DNA of 64,000 nucleotides, taken from NCBI RefSeq assembly GCF_040438925.1, contig NZ_CP159258.1:3734001-3798000 (forward strand), written 5' to 3'. The DNA comes from Pseudomonas sp. MYb327 (lineage in GTDB: Bacteria > Pseudomonadota > Gammaproteobacteria > Pseudomonadales > Pseudomonadaceae). Numbering within the stretch: position 1 is the first letter of the stretch; each line of letters starts with the position of its first letter. Of the stretch, positions 51,707 to 60,450 are shown in pieces. A program made the translations under genes and the position numbers. A model generated the notes under the pieces. The model did no database searches and was not told the DNA's origin. It worked only from the letters and a program-made list of their open reading frames with translations.

Positions 51707-52051
51707 TCAGAGCACCGGCAAGGTCTTGTCCTTGATCACTTTGGTCGGCCCGTTCGCCTTGACGCTGGCGATGCCTTTCTCCAACGCAGACTCAGAGGAA
51801 TAGGCTTCGCTGCTGCCGATAATTTCGTGGTTACCGGCCTTGAGATTGAAATAAGGATGGCCATCCTTGGTGGTTTTCTTCTCGTAGCGCTCGTCCAGCG
51901 GGCTGTTGGCCTGCACCGACGCGATGCCTTTGTCGGCCGCGGCGCGGGTGGCGTATAGCTCGCTGGTCAGAATGGTTTCAGCGTTCGCTGCTTTCAGCAC
52001 AAACTTGAATTGACCGTTGATGCTTTTGCTCACTTCGAACCATCCGGACAT
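51707..52051 (-). CDS. YegP family (DUF1508 tandem repeat) protein
   Basis: A 114-residue protein with two DUF1508 repeats. The first, residues 3-52, has GQFKFVLKAANAETILTSE and the second, residues 53-110, has GHPYFNLKAGNHEIIGSSE; each repeat ends with a GIASVKAN-like strand. AAGGAG lies 7 bases before ATG 52051; the longer frame runs through a hairpin. YegP-type proteins are small and of unknown function, linked to stress. A long perfect stem separates it from the RHH gene upstream. Confidence 0.92.
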   Translation of the reverse strand: MSGWFEVSKSINGQFKFVLKAANAETILTSELYATRAAADKGIASVQANSPLDERYEKKTTKDGHPYFNLKAGNHEIIGSSEAYSSESALEKGIASVKANGPTKVIKDKTLPVL

Positions 52052-52124
52052 GCTCTTTCTCCTTGGCGATTGAGAGGTTGCGCGCTTCAGAGTAAAGACC
52101 AGCCTGCTGTTTTTGTCGCCTGAA

Positions 52125-52160
52125 CTGGCCCTATCGCCAGCAGGCTGGCGATAGGGCCAG
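52125..52160. terminator. Perfect 16-bp stem-loop
   Basis: CTGGCCCTATCGCCAG-CAGG-CTGGCGATAGGGCCAG lies 17 bp past the RHH gene stop on the minus strand. There is no adjacent U-run, but ACAAAAACAG follows about 10 bases later on the minus strand. It is likely an RNA 3'-end or stabilising hairpin. Confidence 0.7.
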
Positions 52161-52176
52161 TAAGCACGCCGCAAAC

Positions 52177-52482
52177 CTACTTGACTGAACGCTTCACCAC
52201 CGACAATTCCGGAGAGGCCACCCGCCGCTGACTCAGATACCGCGTGCAACTCACCCGCAAGAACGAAGCGAAATTCACCACCTCGCCACGGTAGTCCATC
52301 ACCTCTTCATATAGCTTGGCGATCAACTGATTGGTGGTCATGCCGTCGACCTCGGCGATTTCGCTGAGGATGTCCCAGAACTGATTCTCCAGGCGCAACG
52401 TGGTGACGACCCCACAGATGCGCAGAGAGCGGGAGCGCGATTCGTAAAGAATCGGATCGGCTTTGACGTACAGCTCGCACAT
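52177..52482 (-). CDS. Ribbon-helix-helix domain protein
   Basis: A 101-residue protein with an RHH_4-type fold: SLRICGVVTTLRLENQFWDI (beta strand and first helix) and DGMTTNQLIAKLYEEVMDY (second helix), then a short tail. These are DNA-binding-like, often annotated as aryl-sulfate-transferase-associated or hypothetical. It lies 15 bp after the DJ-1/PfpI gene stop on the same strand, so they are probably cotranscribed. The target is unknown. Confidence 0.85.
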   Translation of the reverse strand: MCELYVKADPILYESRSRSLRICGVVTTLRLENQFWDILSEIAEVDGMTTNQLIAKLYEEVMDYRGEVVNFASFLRVSCTRYLSQRRVASPELSVVKRSVK

Positions 52483-52497
52483 GGGCAGATCCCCTTG

Positions 52498-53079
52498 TTA
52501 CAGCGTGATTTTGGTGCCCAGCAACCCGAGGAAACCGGCGAGCCAGTTCGGGTGGGCGGGCCAGGCTGGCGCGGTGGCCAGATTGCCTTGAACGTGACCT
52601 TCCGTCACCGGGATATCGATGAACGTGCCGCCAGCCAGGCGCACCTCTGGCGCACAGGCCGGGTACGCGCTGCACTCGCGCCCTTCGAGAATTCCCGCCG
52701 CCGCGAGCAATTGCGCTCCGTGGCAGACGGCGGCGATCGGCTTGCCGGCCTTGTCGAAGTCCCGCACCAGTTCCAGGACTTTTTCGTTCAGGCGCAAGTA
52801 CTCCGGGGCACGACCGCCGGGGATCAGCACCGCGTCGTAATCTGCTGCTTTGACCTTGGAAAAATCGAAGTTCAGGGCAAACAGGTGACCAGGCTTCTCG
52901 CTGTAGGTCTGGTCGCCTTCGAAGTCATGAATCGCCGTGCGCACGGTTTGGCCAGCGGATTTGTCCGGGCAGACGGCGTGCACCGTATGACCGACCATCA
53001 GCAGCGCCTGAAACGGCACCATCACTTCGTAGTCTTCGACATAATCGCCGACCAACATCAGAATTTTTTTAGCCGCCAT
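52498..53079 (-). CDS. DJ-1/PfpI family protein
   Basis: A 193-residue class I glutamine amidotransferase-like protein of the DJ-1/PfpI superfamily. [20 protein letters not shown] carries the conserved Glu, and [11 protein letters not shown] the nucleophile-elbow Cys followed by His. ATG 53079 follows GAGGAG; the longer frame is not used. Roles in the family include glyoxalase/deglycase and stress chaperone activity; protease activity is doubtful. It is likely cotranscribed with the RHH gene. Confidence 0.9.
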   Translation of the reverse strand: MAAKKILMLVGDYVEDYEVMVPFQALLMVGHTVHAVCPDKSAGQTVRTAIHDFEGDQTYSEKPGHLFALNFDFSKVKAADYDAVLIPGGRAPEYLRLNEKVLELVRDFDKAGKPIAAVCHGAQLLAAAGILEGRECSAYPACAPEVRLAGGTFIDIPVTEGHVQGNLATAPAWPAHPNWLAGFLGLLGTKITL

Positions 53080-53178
53080 GGGGAGAACTCCTCTGGGAAA
53101 CGTGGGCATGCAGGAGTATTCAAGGTAGTCCTAATCCGCTGGGGTGGGTAATAACCAGCTACTACCGTGTAATCGTTC

Positions 53179-53242
53179 ATCGCGAGCAGGCTCGGTCCTA
53201 CAGCGGAATGCATTTCCCTGTGGGAGCGAGCCTGCTCGCGAT
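53179..53242. repeat. REP inverted pair (ATCGCGAGCAGGCTCG class)
   Basis: ATCGCGAGCAGGCTCG at 53179 pairs with CGAGCCTGCTCGCGAT ending at 53242. It lies between the divergent PfpI and EamA genes, an unusual position because both promoters must be in this gap. Confidence 0.85.
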
Positions 53243-53350
53243 GGCGACCTCAAACTGTACGGATAACTCTGCGCCTAGCTGTAACAGCGCGAAACCCGCC
53301 ATTTATGGCTAGATGAAAGCACCCCACCTCCCAAGATTCTGGTTGTCATC

Positions 53351-54241
53351 ATGTCTTCTCGCGAAAACACCGGCATGGCCCTGGGCCTGCTCGGCGTCGT
53401 TATCTTCAGCCTCACCCTGCCCTTCACGCGGATCGTCGTGCAGGAACTTCATCCATTGCTCAACGGCCTGGGCCGTGCGCTGTTCGCAGCCGTTCCGGCA
53501 GCGTTGCTGTTGCTGTGGCGGCGTGAAAAGTGGCCGACGTGGCAACAAATCAAAGGCCTGAGCCTGGTAATCGCCGGGGTGATCCTCGGTTTCCCGGTGT
53601 TATCAGCCTGGGCCATGCAAACCTTGCCCGCTTCCCATGGCGCGCTGGTTAACGGCCTGCAACCGCTGTGCGTGGCGTTGTACGCCGCCTGGTTATCCCA
53701 TGAACGCCCGTCGAAAGCCTTCTGGGCCTGCGCCGCGCTGGGCAGTGCGTTGGTGCTCGGGTATGCGCTGATCAGCGGTGCCGGCAGCATTCAGGCGGGT
53801 GATTTGTTGATGCTCGGGGCGATTGCCGTGGGCGGTTTGGGCTACGCCGAAGGTGGCCGGTTGGCCAAGGAGATGGGCGGCTGGCAAGTGATCTGCTGGG
53901 CACTGGTGTTGTCGACGCCGCTGCTGATCGGCCCGGTGGTGTACCTGGCGCTGCAACATCAGGGCGAAATTTCAGCCCGGACCTGGTGGGCGTTTGGTTA
54001 CGTCTCGCTGTTTTCGCAGTTCATTGGCTTCTTCGCCTGGTATGCCGGGCTGGCGATGGGCGGGATTGCGCGGGTCAGTCAGATCCAGTTGCTGCAGATT
54101 TTCTTCACCATCGCGTTTTCGGCGTTGTTTTTCGGTGAGCATGTGGAGCCGATTACCTGGCTGTTTGCGGCCGGGGTGATCGTGACGGTGATGCTGGGGC
54201 GCAAGACCGCAGTCAAACCCGCGCGCATTGCGACCGCGTAA
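53351..54241 (+). CDS. EamA/DMT superfamily transporter
   Basis: A 296-residue inner-membrane protein with ten predicted spans in two EamA repeats (residues about 9-140 and 150-285), typical of drug/metabolite exporters. GLLGVVIFSLTLPFTRIVV opens the first repeat. A basic C-terminus (RKTAVKPARIATA) ends the protein. The substrate is unknown. The gene is monocistronic, with a REP pair right after the stop. Confidence 0.9.
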   Translation: MSSRENTGMALGLLGVVIFSLTLPFTRIVVQELHPLLNGLGRALFAAVPAALLLLWRREKWPTWQQIKGLSLVIAGVILGFPVLSAWAMQTLPASHGALVNGLQPLCVALYAAWLSHERPSKAFWACAALGSALVLGYALISGAGSIQAGDLLMLGAIAVGGLGYAEGGRLAKEMGGWQVICWALVLSTPLLIGPVVYLALQHQGEISARTWWAFGYVSLFSQFIGFFAWYAGLAMGGIARVSQIQLLQIFFTIAFSALFFGEHVEPITWLFAAGVIVTVMLGRKTAVKPARIATA

Positions 54242-54247
54242 CCCCTT

Positions 54248-54312
54248 CAGGAGCAGGCTTGCCGGCGATGGCGTCCTCAAGATCGCCATCGCCAGCAAGC
54301 GGGCTCCTACAA
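54248..54312. repeat. REP inverted pair (CAGGAGCAGGCTTGCCGGCGA variant)
   Basis: CAGGAGCAGGCTTGCCGGCGA at 54248 is mirrored imperfectly by TCGCCAGCAAGCGGGCTCCTAC. It lies between the convergent EamA and methyltransferase genes. Confidence 0.75.
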
Positions 54313-54316
54313 GGGC

Positions 54317-55531
54317 TCAAAGGTAACCGTCGGCCCGCAGCAGCGTTTCGAGGCAATGCTCGGTGATCTGGTAGAAATCCTTCAGCTCTTGAATCTTGCC
54401 CAACAGCTGTGCCGGATCAATCGGCTCGGCGCGCTTGACCGCCAGGATCATCTTGTTCTTGTTGGTGTGGTCCAGTGAGATGAACTCGAACACCTTGGTC
54501 TCGTACCCGCAGGCTTCAAGGAACAGCGCACGCAAACTGTCAGTAACCATTTCCGCCTGCTGGCCCAGGTGCAATCCGTATTGCAGCATCGGCTTGAGCA
54601 GCGCCGGGCTCTGGATTTGCAGGCGGATCTGTTTGTGACAGCACGGCGAGCACATGATGATCGACGCGCCGGAACGAATGCCGGTGTGAATCGCATAGTC
54701 GGTGGCGATGTCGCAGGCGTGCAGCGCGATCATCACGTCCAGCTCGCTCGGCGCCACACTGCGCACGTCACCACACTTGAACACCAGCCCCGGATGTTCA
54801 AGCTTGGCCGCCGCGGCATTGCACAGGGTGACCATGTCTTCACGCAGCTCGACGCCGGTGACTTCGCCTTCGGCGTTAAGTGTATTGCGCAGGTAGTCGT
54901 GGATGGCGAAGGTCAGGTAACCCTTGCCCGAACCGAAGTCCGCGACGCGCACCGGTTTGTCCAGCGCCAGCGGCGATGACGTCAGCGCATGGCTGAAGAC
55001 TTCAATGAACTTGTTGATCTGCTTCCACTTGCGCGACATCGCCGGGATCAACTCGTGCTTGCTGTTAGTCACACCAAGGTCGGCAAGGAACGGCCGGCTC
55101 AGGTCGAGAAAGCGGTTTTTTTCACGGTTGTGCTCGGCGGACGGCACTTCGCGCAATTGCTGGGGCTTGCTCTTGAACAGCGAACTCTTGCCCTTTTTGC
55201 TGTATTCGAGCTGCGCCTCGTCAGTCAGTGCCAGCAAATGCGCATTTTTGAACGAGGCAGGCAGCAGTTCGGCAATGTTCGCCACGCCTTCGGCCAGCGG
55301 CAGGTTTTTGGTGATGTCGCGGGTTTTGTAGCGATAGACGAACGAAAGGCAAGGCTGCGTCTTGACCGTCACCGGTTTGATGATGATCCGCTGCAGATCT
55401 GCTTCATCGCCGACGTACTTGGCCAGCACCAGTTTGATAAAGGCGTTTTGCTCAAGGCTGGTTTGCAGCAGGTCGATGAACTGCGCGTGATGGTCCGGCG
55501 CGAGGCTGGCGGGAGTGGCGGTGACAGACAT
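54317..55531 (-). CDS. SAM-dependent methyltransferase (Methyltransf_32-like)
   Basis: A 404-residue protein. The C-terminal half holds a Rossmann methyltransferase: VRVADFGSGKGYLTFAIHDY (motif I), GEVTGVELRED (motif II) and MIALHACDIATDYAI, followed by the Cys-rich IIMCSPCCHKQ. The N-terminal half (1-190) is a distinct region found in this bacterial family and in the eukaryotic GSTCD-like proteins. HACD and CSPCCHKQ suggest RNA or small-molecule targets with a bound metal, but the substrate is unknown. It is monocistronic. Confidence 0.85.
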   Translation of the reverse strand: MSVTATPASLAPDHHAQFIDLLQTSLEQNAFIKLVLAKYVGDEADLQRIIIKPVTVKTQPCLSFVYRYKTRDITKNLPLAEGVANIAELLPASFKNAHLLALTDEAQLEYSKKGKSSLFKSKPQQLREVPSAEHNREKNRFLDLSRPFLADLGVTNSKHELIPAMSRKWKQINKFIEVFSHALTSSPLALDKPVRVADFGSGKGYLTFAIHDYLRNTLNAEGEVTGVELREDMVTLCNAAAAKLEHPGLVFKCGDVRSVAPSELDVMIALHACDIATDYAIHTGIRSGASIIMCSPCCHKQIRLQIQSPALLKPMLQYGLHLGQQAEMVTDSLRALFLEACGYETKVFEFISLDHTNKNKMILAVKRAEPIDPAQLLGKIQELKDFYQITEHCLETLLRADGYL

Positions 55532-55660
55532 GGAAAAAACGGCCTCAAGGCGGGGCGAATCGGGGAATGGCGGGTATTTTAGGGGGGATGCCGTGCGACG
55601 GCACGGCTAATTTCCCGAACGGCAAAGATTCTGTGGCGAGGGAGTTGAAGTGGGTGAACG

Positions 55661-56278
55661 TCAGCCGAGTACCACCAAGCGATTCGGCAACTCATTGCGC
55701 ACATGGGTCACCGGCACATGCACCTTGAGCAACTCGCCGCACGCCTCGACGCAGCTAACAAAGCCCTGCAACGTCTGCCCCTGCCGCACCTGTTGGGTGA
55801 ATGCGGCGACAATCGCGTCCCAATTCTTGTTGTCGAGACGGCTGGAGATGCCCTCATCCACCAGAATTTCCACATATCGCTCGGCTTCCGAGACGAAGAT
55901 CAGCATGCCGGTGCTGCCCACCGTGTGATGCAGGTTTTGCTCCAGGAACTGCCGACGTGCCAGGTTGGAAGCGCGCCAATGCCGCACCGAACGCGGGATC
56001 AGGTGGGTGGTGATTTTGGGCACCCGGAACAGCAGGCACAGGACGATGAAGGTGATCCATTGCACCAGCAGCAGGCTGTGCATGGTCAGCCAGCCTGTCA
56101 GGTAATGCACGATGCCCGGCACCACCAGCGCCAGCAGGCTGGCCCACAGCAGCGGGATGTACGCGTAGTCGTCGGCGCGGGCGGCGAGCACGGTCACCAG
56201 CTCGGCGTCGGTGTCGCGCTCGACCCGGGCAATTGCCTCGGCGACTTTGCGTTGTTCGTGTTCAGTCAGTAATGCCAT
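55661..56278 (-). CDS. TPM domain membrane protein
   Basis: A 205-residue protein with two central hydrophobic spans (LLWASLLALVVPGIVHYLTG and LLLVQWITFIVLCLLF) and a TPM domain split around them. LTEHEQRKVAEAIARVERDT starts the fold, and GMLIFVSEAERYVEILVDEG continues after the spans. It is the third gene of the LemA-YgcG-TPM cluster on the minus strand. The family is often linked to membrane protein quality control or photosystem II repair in plants; the bacterial role is unclear. Confidence 0.85.
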   Translation of the reverse strand: MALLTEHEQRKVAEAIARVERDTDAELVTVLAARADDYAYIPLLWASLLALVVPGIVHYLTGWLTMHSLLLVQWITFIVLCLLFRVPKITTHLIPRSVRHWRASNLARRQFLEQNLHHTVGSTGMLIFVSEAERYVEILVDEGISSRLDNKNWDAIVAAFTQQVRQGQTLQGFVSCVEACGELLKVHVPVTHVRNELPNRLVVLG

Positions 56279-56309
56279 GTCTTAAAAACGCCCATTCATT
56301 ATTGTTTTC

Positions 56310-57065
56310 TCACCAGCCGCCCGACGAACCACCGCCCCCGAAACTGCCACCGCCACCGCTGAACCCCCCGCCACCGCCGCCACCAAAACCTCCACCGCCG
56401 AATCCGCCGCCCGAGCTGCCGCGACCACCGCCCCCGCCGCTAGGCAGGATGCCGAGCATCTGGCAAATGAAAATCGTCAGGATGAACAACATCACCAAAA
56501 ACACGAACAACCCCGGATGTCGCGAGACGAAATCGTTTTCCTGATTGCCGCCGGAGTCAAACACCGTGGACGGTTCATCCAAGGGATTTCCGCCCAGCAC
56601 CACCAACATCGCCGCGACACCGTCGCTGATGCCTTTGCTGAAGTTGCCAGCCTTGAACGCCGGAGTGATCACCTGATTGATGATCACCGAACTCTGCGCA
56701 TCGGTCAGGCGATCTTCCAGGCCATAGCCGACTTCGATGCGCAATTTGCGCTCATCGCGCGCGACGATCAACAGGGCACCGTTGTTCTTGTCCTTCTGTC
56801 CGATGCCCCAGTAGCGCCCCAGTTGATAGCCGAAGTCGGCAATGTCGGTGCCCTGCAAGTCCGCGAGAGTGACCACCACCAGTTGCTCGCCGGTGGTTTT
56901 TTCATGGGCCTGGAGCTGTTGCGTCAGTTGCTCGCGCACTGCGGGCTCGATCATCTGGGCGTTATCCACCACCCGCCCGGTCAGCTGGGGAAAACTCAAT
57001 TCGGCCTGGGCCGCCAGGGCAAACACCCAGAGCCACAGCATCAGGCCCGTTTTCAACGCTCGCAT
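56310..57065 (-). CDS. YgcG-like TPM domain protein with Gly-rich tail
   Basis: A 251-residue exported protein. A signal peptide (residues 1-21) is followed by a TPM domain (about 25-150; FPQLTGRVVDNAQMIEPAVR, then DERKLRIEVGYGLEDRLTDA), a transmembrane helix (LFVFLVMLFILTIFICQML) and a Gly-rich tail of repeated GGGGFGGG and GGSFGGGG units. This is the usual YgcG architecture. It is encoded 42 bp downstream of the LemA-family gene and 31 bp upstream of the second TPM gene. The function is unknown; the tail may be unstructured. Confidence 0.92.
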   Translation of the reverse strand: MRALKTGLMLWLWVFALAAQAELSFPQLTGRVVDNAQMIEPAVREQLTQQLQAHEKTTGEQLVVVTLADLQGTDIADFGYQLGRYWGIGQKDKNNGALLIVARDERKLRIEVGYGLEDRLTDAQSSVIINQVITPAFKAGNFSKGISDGVAAMLVVLGGNPLDEPSTVFDSGGNQENDFVSRHPGLFVFLVMLFILTIFICQMLGILPSGGGGGRGSSGGGFGGGGFGGGGGGGFSGGGGSFGGGGSSGGW

Positions 57066-57107
57066 TGGCTACCTCGTTCGCACATTTACAGACTCACGGG
57101 TGCTCAT

Positions 57108-57713
57108 TCAGAACTTGACCTCAGGCGGCTTTTCCGAGCCCGGCGTGGCTTCGAAGGTTTCGCGAACCGGCAGGTTGCTGTACATCACGCTGTGCCACAG
57201 GCGACCGGGGAACGTACGGATCTCGGTGTTGTACTTCTGCACCGCGAGGATGAAATCGCGCCGGGCAACGCTGATGCGATTTTCGGTGCCTTCCAGTTGC
57301 GACTGCAGGGCGAGGAAATTCTGATTGGCCTTCAGGTCCGGATAACGTTCGGACACCACCATCAAACGACTCAAGGCGCCACTGAGCTGATCCTGGGCCT
57401 GTTGGTACTGCTTGAGCTTTTCCGGGTTATCCAGGGTGGAGGCGTCGACCTGGATCGAGGTGGCTTTGGCCCGGGCCTCGATCACCGCAGTCAGGGTTTC
57501 TTTTTCATGGGCGGCATAGCCCTTGACGGTTTCCACCAGGTTGGGAATCAGGTCGGCACGCCGCTGATACTGGTTCTGCACCTGCCCCCAGGCCGCCTTG
57601 GCCTGTTCATCGAGCGTCGGGATGTTATTGATGCCGCAAGCGGTCAGCAACATGGCCAGTACGAGCAATGTGGCGACTTGCAGGCTCGACCGATAGGACT
57701 GTCTTACATTCAT
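57108..57713 (-). CDS. LemA family lipoprotein
   Basis: A 201-residue LemA-family protein. The N-terminus has a hydrophobic stretch and a lipobox LTAC with Cys26, then the conserved AAWGQVQNQYQRRADLIPNL and VETVKGYAAHEKETLTAVIE regions of the helical LemA domain. It would be an exported lipoprotein. ATG 57713 is preferred although the frame opens upstream. It heads a LemA-TPM-TPM operon, a gene set widely conserved in bacteria with unknown biochemical role. Confidence 0.92.
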   Translation of the reverse strand: MNVRQSYRSSLQVATLLVLAMLLTACGINNIPTLDEQAKAAWGQVQNQYQRRADLIPNLVETVKGYAAHEKETLTAVIEARAKATSIQVDASTLDNPEKLKQYQQAQDQLSGALSRLMVVSERYPDLKANQNFLALQSQLEGTENRISVARRDFILAVQKYNTEIRTFPGRLWHSVMYSNLPVRETFEATPGSEKPPEVKF

Positions 57714-57950
57714 CAGAGTGATGCTCCCTTCACATTTCATGGAAAAAACAACCGGCGACCCTCTCGGCCGGCTCTTCGGGCATAATCGGCGCGGCACTGG
57801 ATTGCGTCAGGGCAAATGGGCTAAAAGATGCCCTGCGCAAAAAACCGCATCCGGCATTTTTTGAACCGCTACCCGAACAACAATAGTCGCTCCCTAAATT
57901 TTGGCTGGCCGGCGTGTGCATCGCCGTTTGGGCCCTTGAGAAAACTATTC

Positions 57951-60242
57951 ATGAAGAAGCTGTGTTTGCTGGGCTTGCTCGTCAGCCTGGCCAGTCATAA
58001 CGTATTGGCCGCCACGACGCCCGCACCTCTGGAGAACAAGGACGCCTTCGTCAGCAACCTGATGAAGCAAATGACCCTCGATGAAAAAATCGGCCAGTTG
58101 CGCCTGATCAGCATTGGCCCGGAAATGCCCCGGGAGCTGATCCGCAAGGAAATCGCGGCCGGCAACATCGGCGGTACGTTCAACTCGATCACGCGCCCGG
58201 AAAACCGTCCGATGCAGGATGCGGCCATGCGCAGCCGCCTGAAGATCCCGATGTTCTTCGCCTACGACGTGATCCACGGCCACCGCACCATTTTCCCGAT
58301 CCCGCTGGCCCTGGCGTCGAGCTGGGACATGGACGCCATCGGCCTGTCCGGGCGCATCGCGGCCAAGGAAGCCGCGTCCGACAGCCTCGACATCACCTTT
58401 GCGCCGATGGTCGACATCTCCCGCGACCCGCGTTGGGGCCGCACCTCAGAAGGCTTCGGCGAAGATACCTACCTGGTGTCGCGGATTGCCGGCGTGATGG
58501 TCAAGGCATTCCAGGGTGCTGGCGCCAATGCGGCCGACAGCATCATGGCCAGCGTCAAGCACTTCGCCCTGTACGGCGCTGTCGAGGGCGGTCGCGACTA
58601 CAACGTGGTCGACATGAGCCCGGTCAAGATGTACCAGGACTACCTGCCGCCGTACCGCGCCGCGATTGACGCCGGCGCTGGTGGGGTAATGGTGGCGCTG
58701 AACTCGATCAACGGCGTGCCGGCCACCGCCAACACCTGGCTGATGAACGACCTGTTGCGCAAGGAATGGGGCTTCAAGGGCCTGGCGGTCAGTGACCACG
58801 GAGCGATTTTCGAGCTGATCAAACACGGCGTCGCACGCGATGGCCGTGAAGCCGCGAAGCTGGCGATCAAGGCCGGCATCCACATGAGCATGAACGACAC
58901 CCTGTACGGCAAAGAACTGCCGGGTTTGCTGAAGTCCGGCGACATCCAGCAAAGCGACATCGACAACGCCGTGCGTGCGGTGCTCGACGCCAAGTACGAC
59001 ATGGGTCTGTTCAAGGACCCGTACCTGCGTATCGGCAAGGCTGAGGATGATCCGGCCGACACCTATGCCGACAGCCGCCTGCACCGCACCGAAGCGCGCG
59101 ATGTCGCCCGTCGCAGCCTGGTGTTGCTGAAAAACCAGAACGAAACCCTGCCGCTGAAGAAAACCGCGAAAATCGCCTTGGTCGGTCCATTGGCCAAGGC
59201 GCCGATCGACATGATGGGCAGCTGGGCCGCCGCCGGTAAACCGGCGCAATCGGTGACCCTGTTCGACGGCATGACCACCGCCCTCGGCGCGCAATCGACG
59301 CTGATCTACGCCCGTGGCGCCAACATCACCAGCGACAAGAAAGTCCTCGACTACCTGAACTTCCTCAACTTCGATGCCCCGGAAGTGGTGGATGATCCGC
59401 GTCCGGCGAACGTCTTGATCGACGAAGCGGTGAAAGCTGCCAAGGATGCTGACGTTGTGGTTGCCGCTGTCGGCGAATCCCGAGGCATGTCCCACGAATC
59501 GTCGAGCCGTACCGATCTGAACATCCCGCAAAACCAGCGTGAGCTGATCCGCGCCTTGAAAGCCACCGGCAAACCGCTGGTGCTGGTGTTGATGAACGGC
59601 CGTCCGCTGTCGATCCTCGAAGAGAAGGAACAGGCCGACGCGATCCTGGAAACCTGGTTCAGCGGCACGGAAGGTGGCAACGCCATTGCTGACGTGCTGT
59701 TCGGCGACTACAACCCGTCGGGCAAACTGCCGATCACTTTCCCGCGCTCGGTAGGCCAGATTCCGACCTACTACAACCACCTGAGCATTGGCCGGCCGTT
59801 CACGCCGGGCAAACCGGGCAATTACACCTCGCAATATTTCGATGACACCACCGGCCCGCTGTTCCCGTTTGGTTTCGGTTTGAGCTACACCGATTTCAGC
59901 CTGAGCGACATGGCCCTGTCGTCGACCACGCTGAACAAGACCGGCAAGCTCGACGCCAGCGTCACGGTGAAAAATACCGGCAAGCGGGATGGCGAAACCG
60001 TGGTGCAGCTGTACATCCAAGACGTGACCGGCTCGATGATCCGTCCGCTGAAGGAACTGAAGAACTTCCAGAAAGTGATGCTCAAGGCCGGCGAACAGAA
60101 AGTCGTGCACTTCACCATCACCGAGGACGACCTGAAGTTCTACAACACCCAGCTCAAATACGCGGCGGAACCGGGCAAGTTCAACGTGCAGATCGGCCTG
60201 GATTCCCAGGACGTGACGCAGCAGAGTTTTGAGTTGTTGTAA
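57951..60242 (+). CDS. bglX: Periplasmic beta-glucosidase, GH3 (BglX)
   Basis: A 763-residue secreted GH3 enzyme. A signal peptide (MKKLCLLGLLVSLASHNVLA) is followed by the GH3 N-terminal barrel (about 35-375; nucleophile Asp in GLAVSDHGAIF), the GH3 C-terminal domain (about 400-620; VVAAVGESRGMSHESSSRTD) and a fibronectin III-like domain at the end. It hydrolyses beta-glucosides such as gentiobiose in the periplasm. ATG 57951 is chosen at the signal peptide; the frame's earlier codons lack a ribosome site. No sugar operon is adjacent. Confidence 0.95.
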   Translation: MKKLCLLGLLVSLASHNVLAATTPAPLENKDAFVSNLMKQMTLDEKIGQLRLISIGPEMPRELIRKEIAAGNIGGTFNSITRPENRPMQDAAMRSRLKIPMFFAYDVIHGHRTIFPIPLALASSWDMDAIGLSGRIAAKEAASDSLDITFAPMVDISRDPRWGRTSEGFGEDTYLVSRIAGVMVKAFQGAGANAADSIMASVKHFALYGAVEGGRDYNVVDMSPVKMYQDYLPPYRAAIDAGAGGVMVALNSINGVPATANTWLMNDLLRKEWGFKGLAVSDHGAIFELIKHGVARDGREAAKLAIKAGIHMSMNDTLYGKELPGLLKSGDIQQSDIDNAVRAVLDAKYDMGLFKDPYLRIGKAEDDPADTYADSRLHRTEARDVARRSLVLLKNQNETLPLKKTAKIALVGPLAKAPIDMMGSWAAAGKPAQSVTLFDGMTTALGAQSTLIYARGANITSDKKVLDYLNFLNFDAPEVVDDPRPANVLIDEAVKAAKDADVVVAAVGESRGMSHESSSRTDLNIPQNQRELIRALKATGKPLVLVLMNGRPLSILEEKEQADAILETWFSGTEGGNAIADVLFGDYNPSGKLPITFPRSVGQIPTYYNHLSIGRPFTPGKPGNYTSQYFDDTTGPLFPFGFGLSYTDFSLSDMALSSTTLNKTGKLDASVTVKNTGKRDGETVVQLYIQDVTGSMIRPLKELKNFQKVMLKAGEQKVVHFTITEDDLKFYNTQLKYAAEPGKFNVQIGLDSQDVTQQSFELL

Positions 60243-60262
60243 CCCGACACACCGCGTACCTC

Positions 60263-60422
60263 TGTAGGAGCTGGCTTGCCAGCGATGACGGTTTAACATT
60301 CAACGAAGATGCTGGATGTTATGGCCTCATCGCTGGCAAGCCAGCTCCTACAAAGGCATCGCGTAACATCCGGCGAAGATGTTGAATGTTGTGGCCTCAT
60401 CGCTGGCAAGCCAGCTCCTACA
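60263..60422. repeat. REP cluster with a 70-bp tandem duplication
   Basis: One forward REP (TGTAGGAGCTGGCTTGCCAGCG, 60263-60284) is followed by two reverse units (60331-60352 and 60401-60422). The reverse units and the sequence before them recur with a 70-bp period: ATGGCCTCATCGCTGGCAAG / GTGGCCTCATCGCTGGCAAG, each preceded by a TAACAT...ATGTT arm pair. The tandem copy has drifted at a few bases only. Confidence 0.88.
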
Positions 60423-60450
60423 GTGGTTTGTGGTGTTCAGGATTTTTGGA

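Noticed and set aside
58446..60299. 617-codon antisense frame opposite bglX
   Set aside because: Overlaps a clear GH3 gene with signal peptide and catalytic motifs; no ribosome site or domain.
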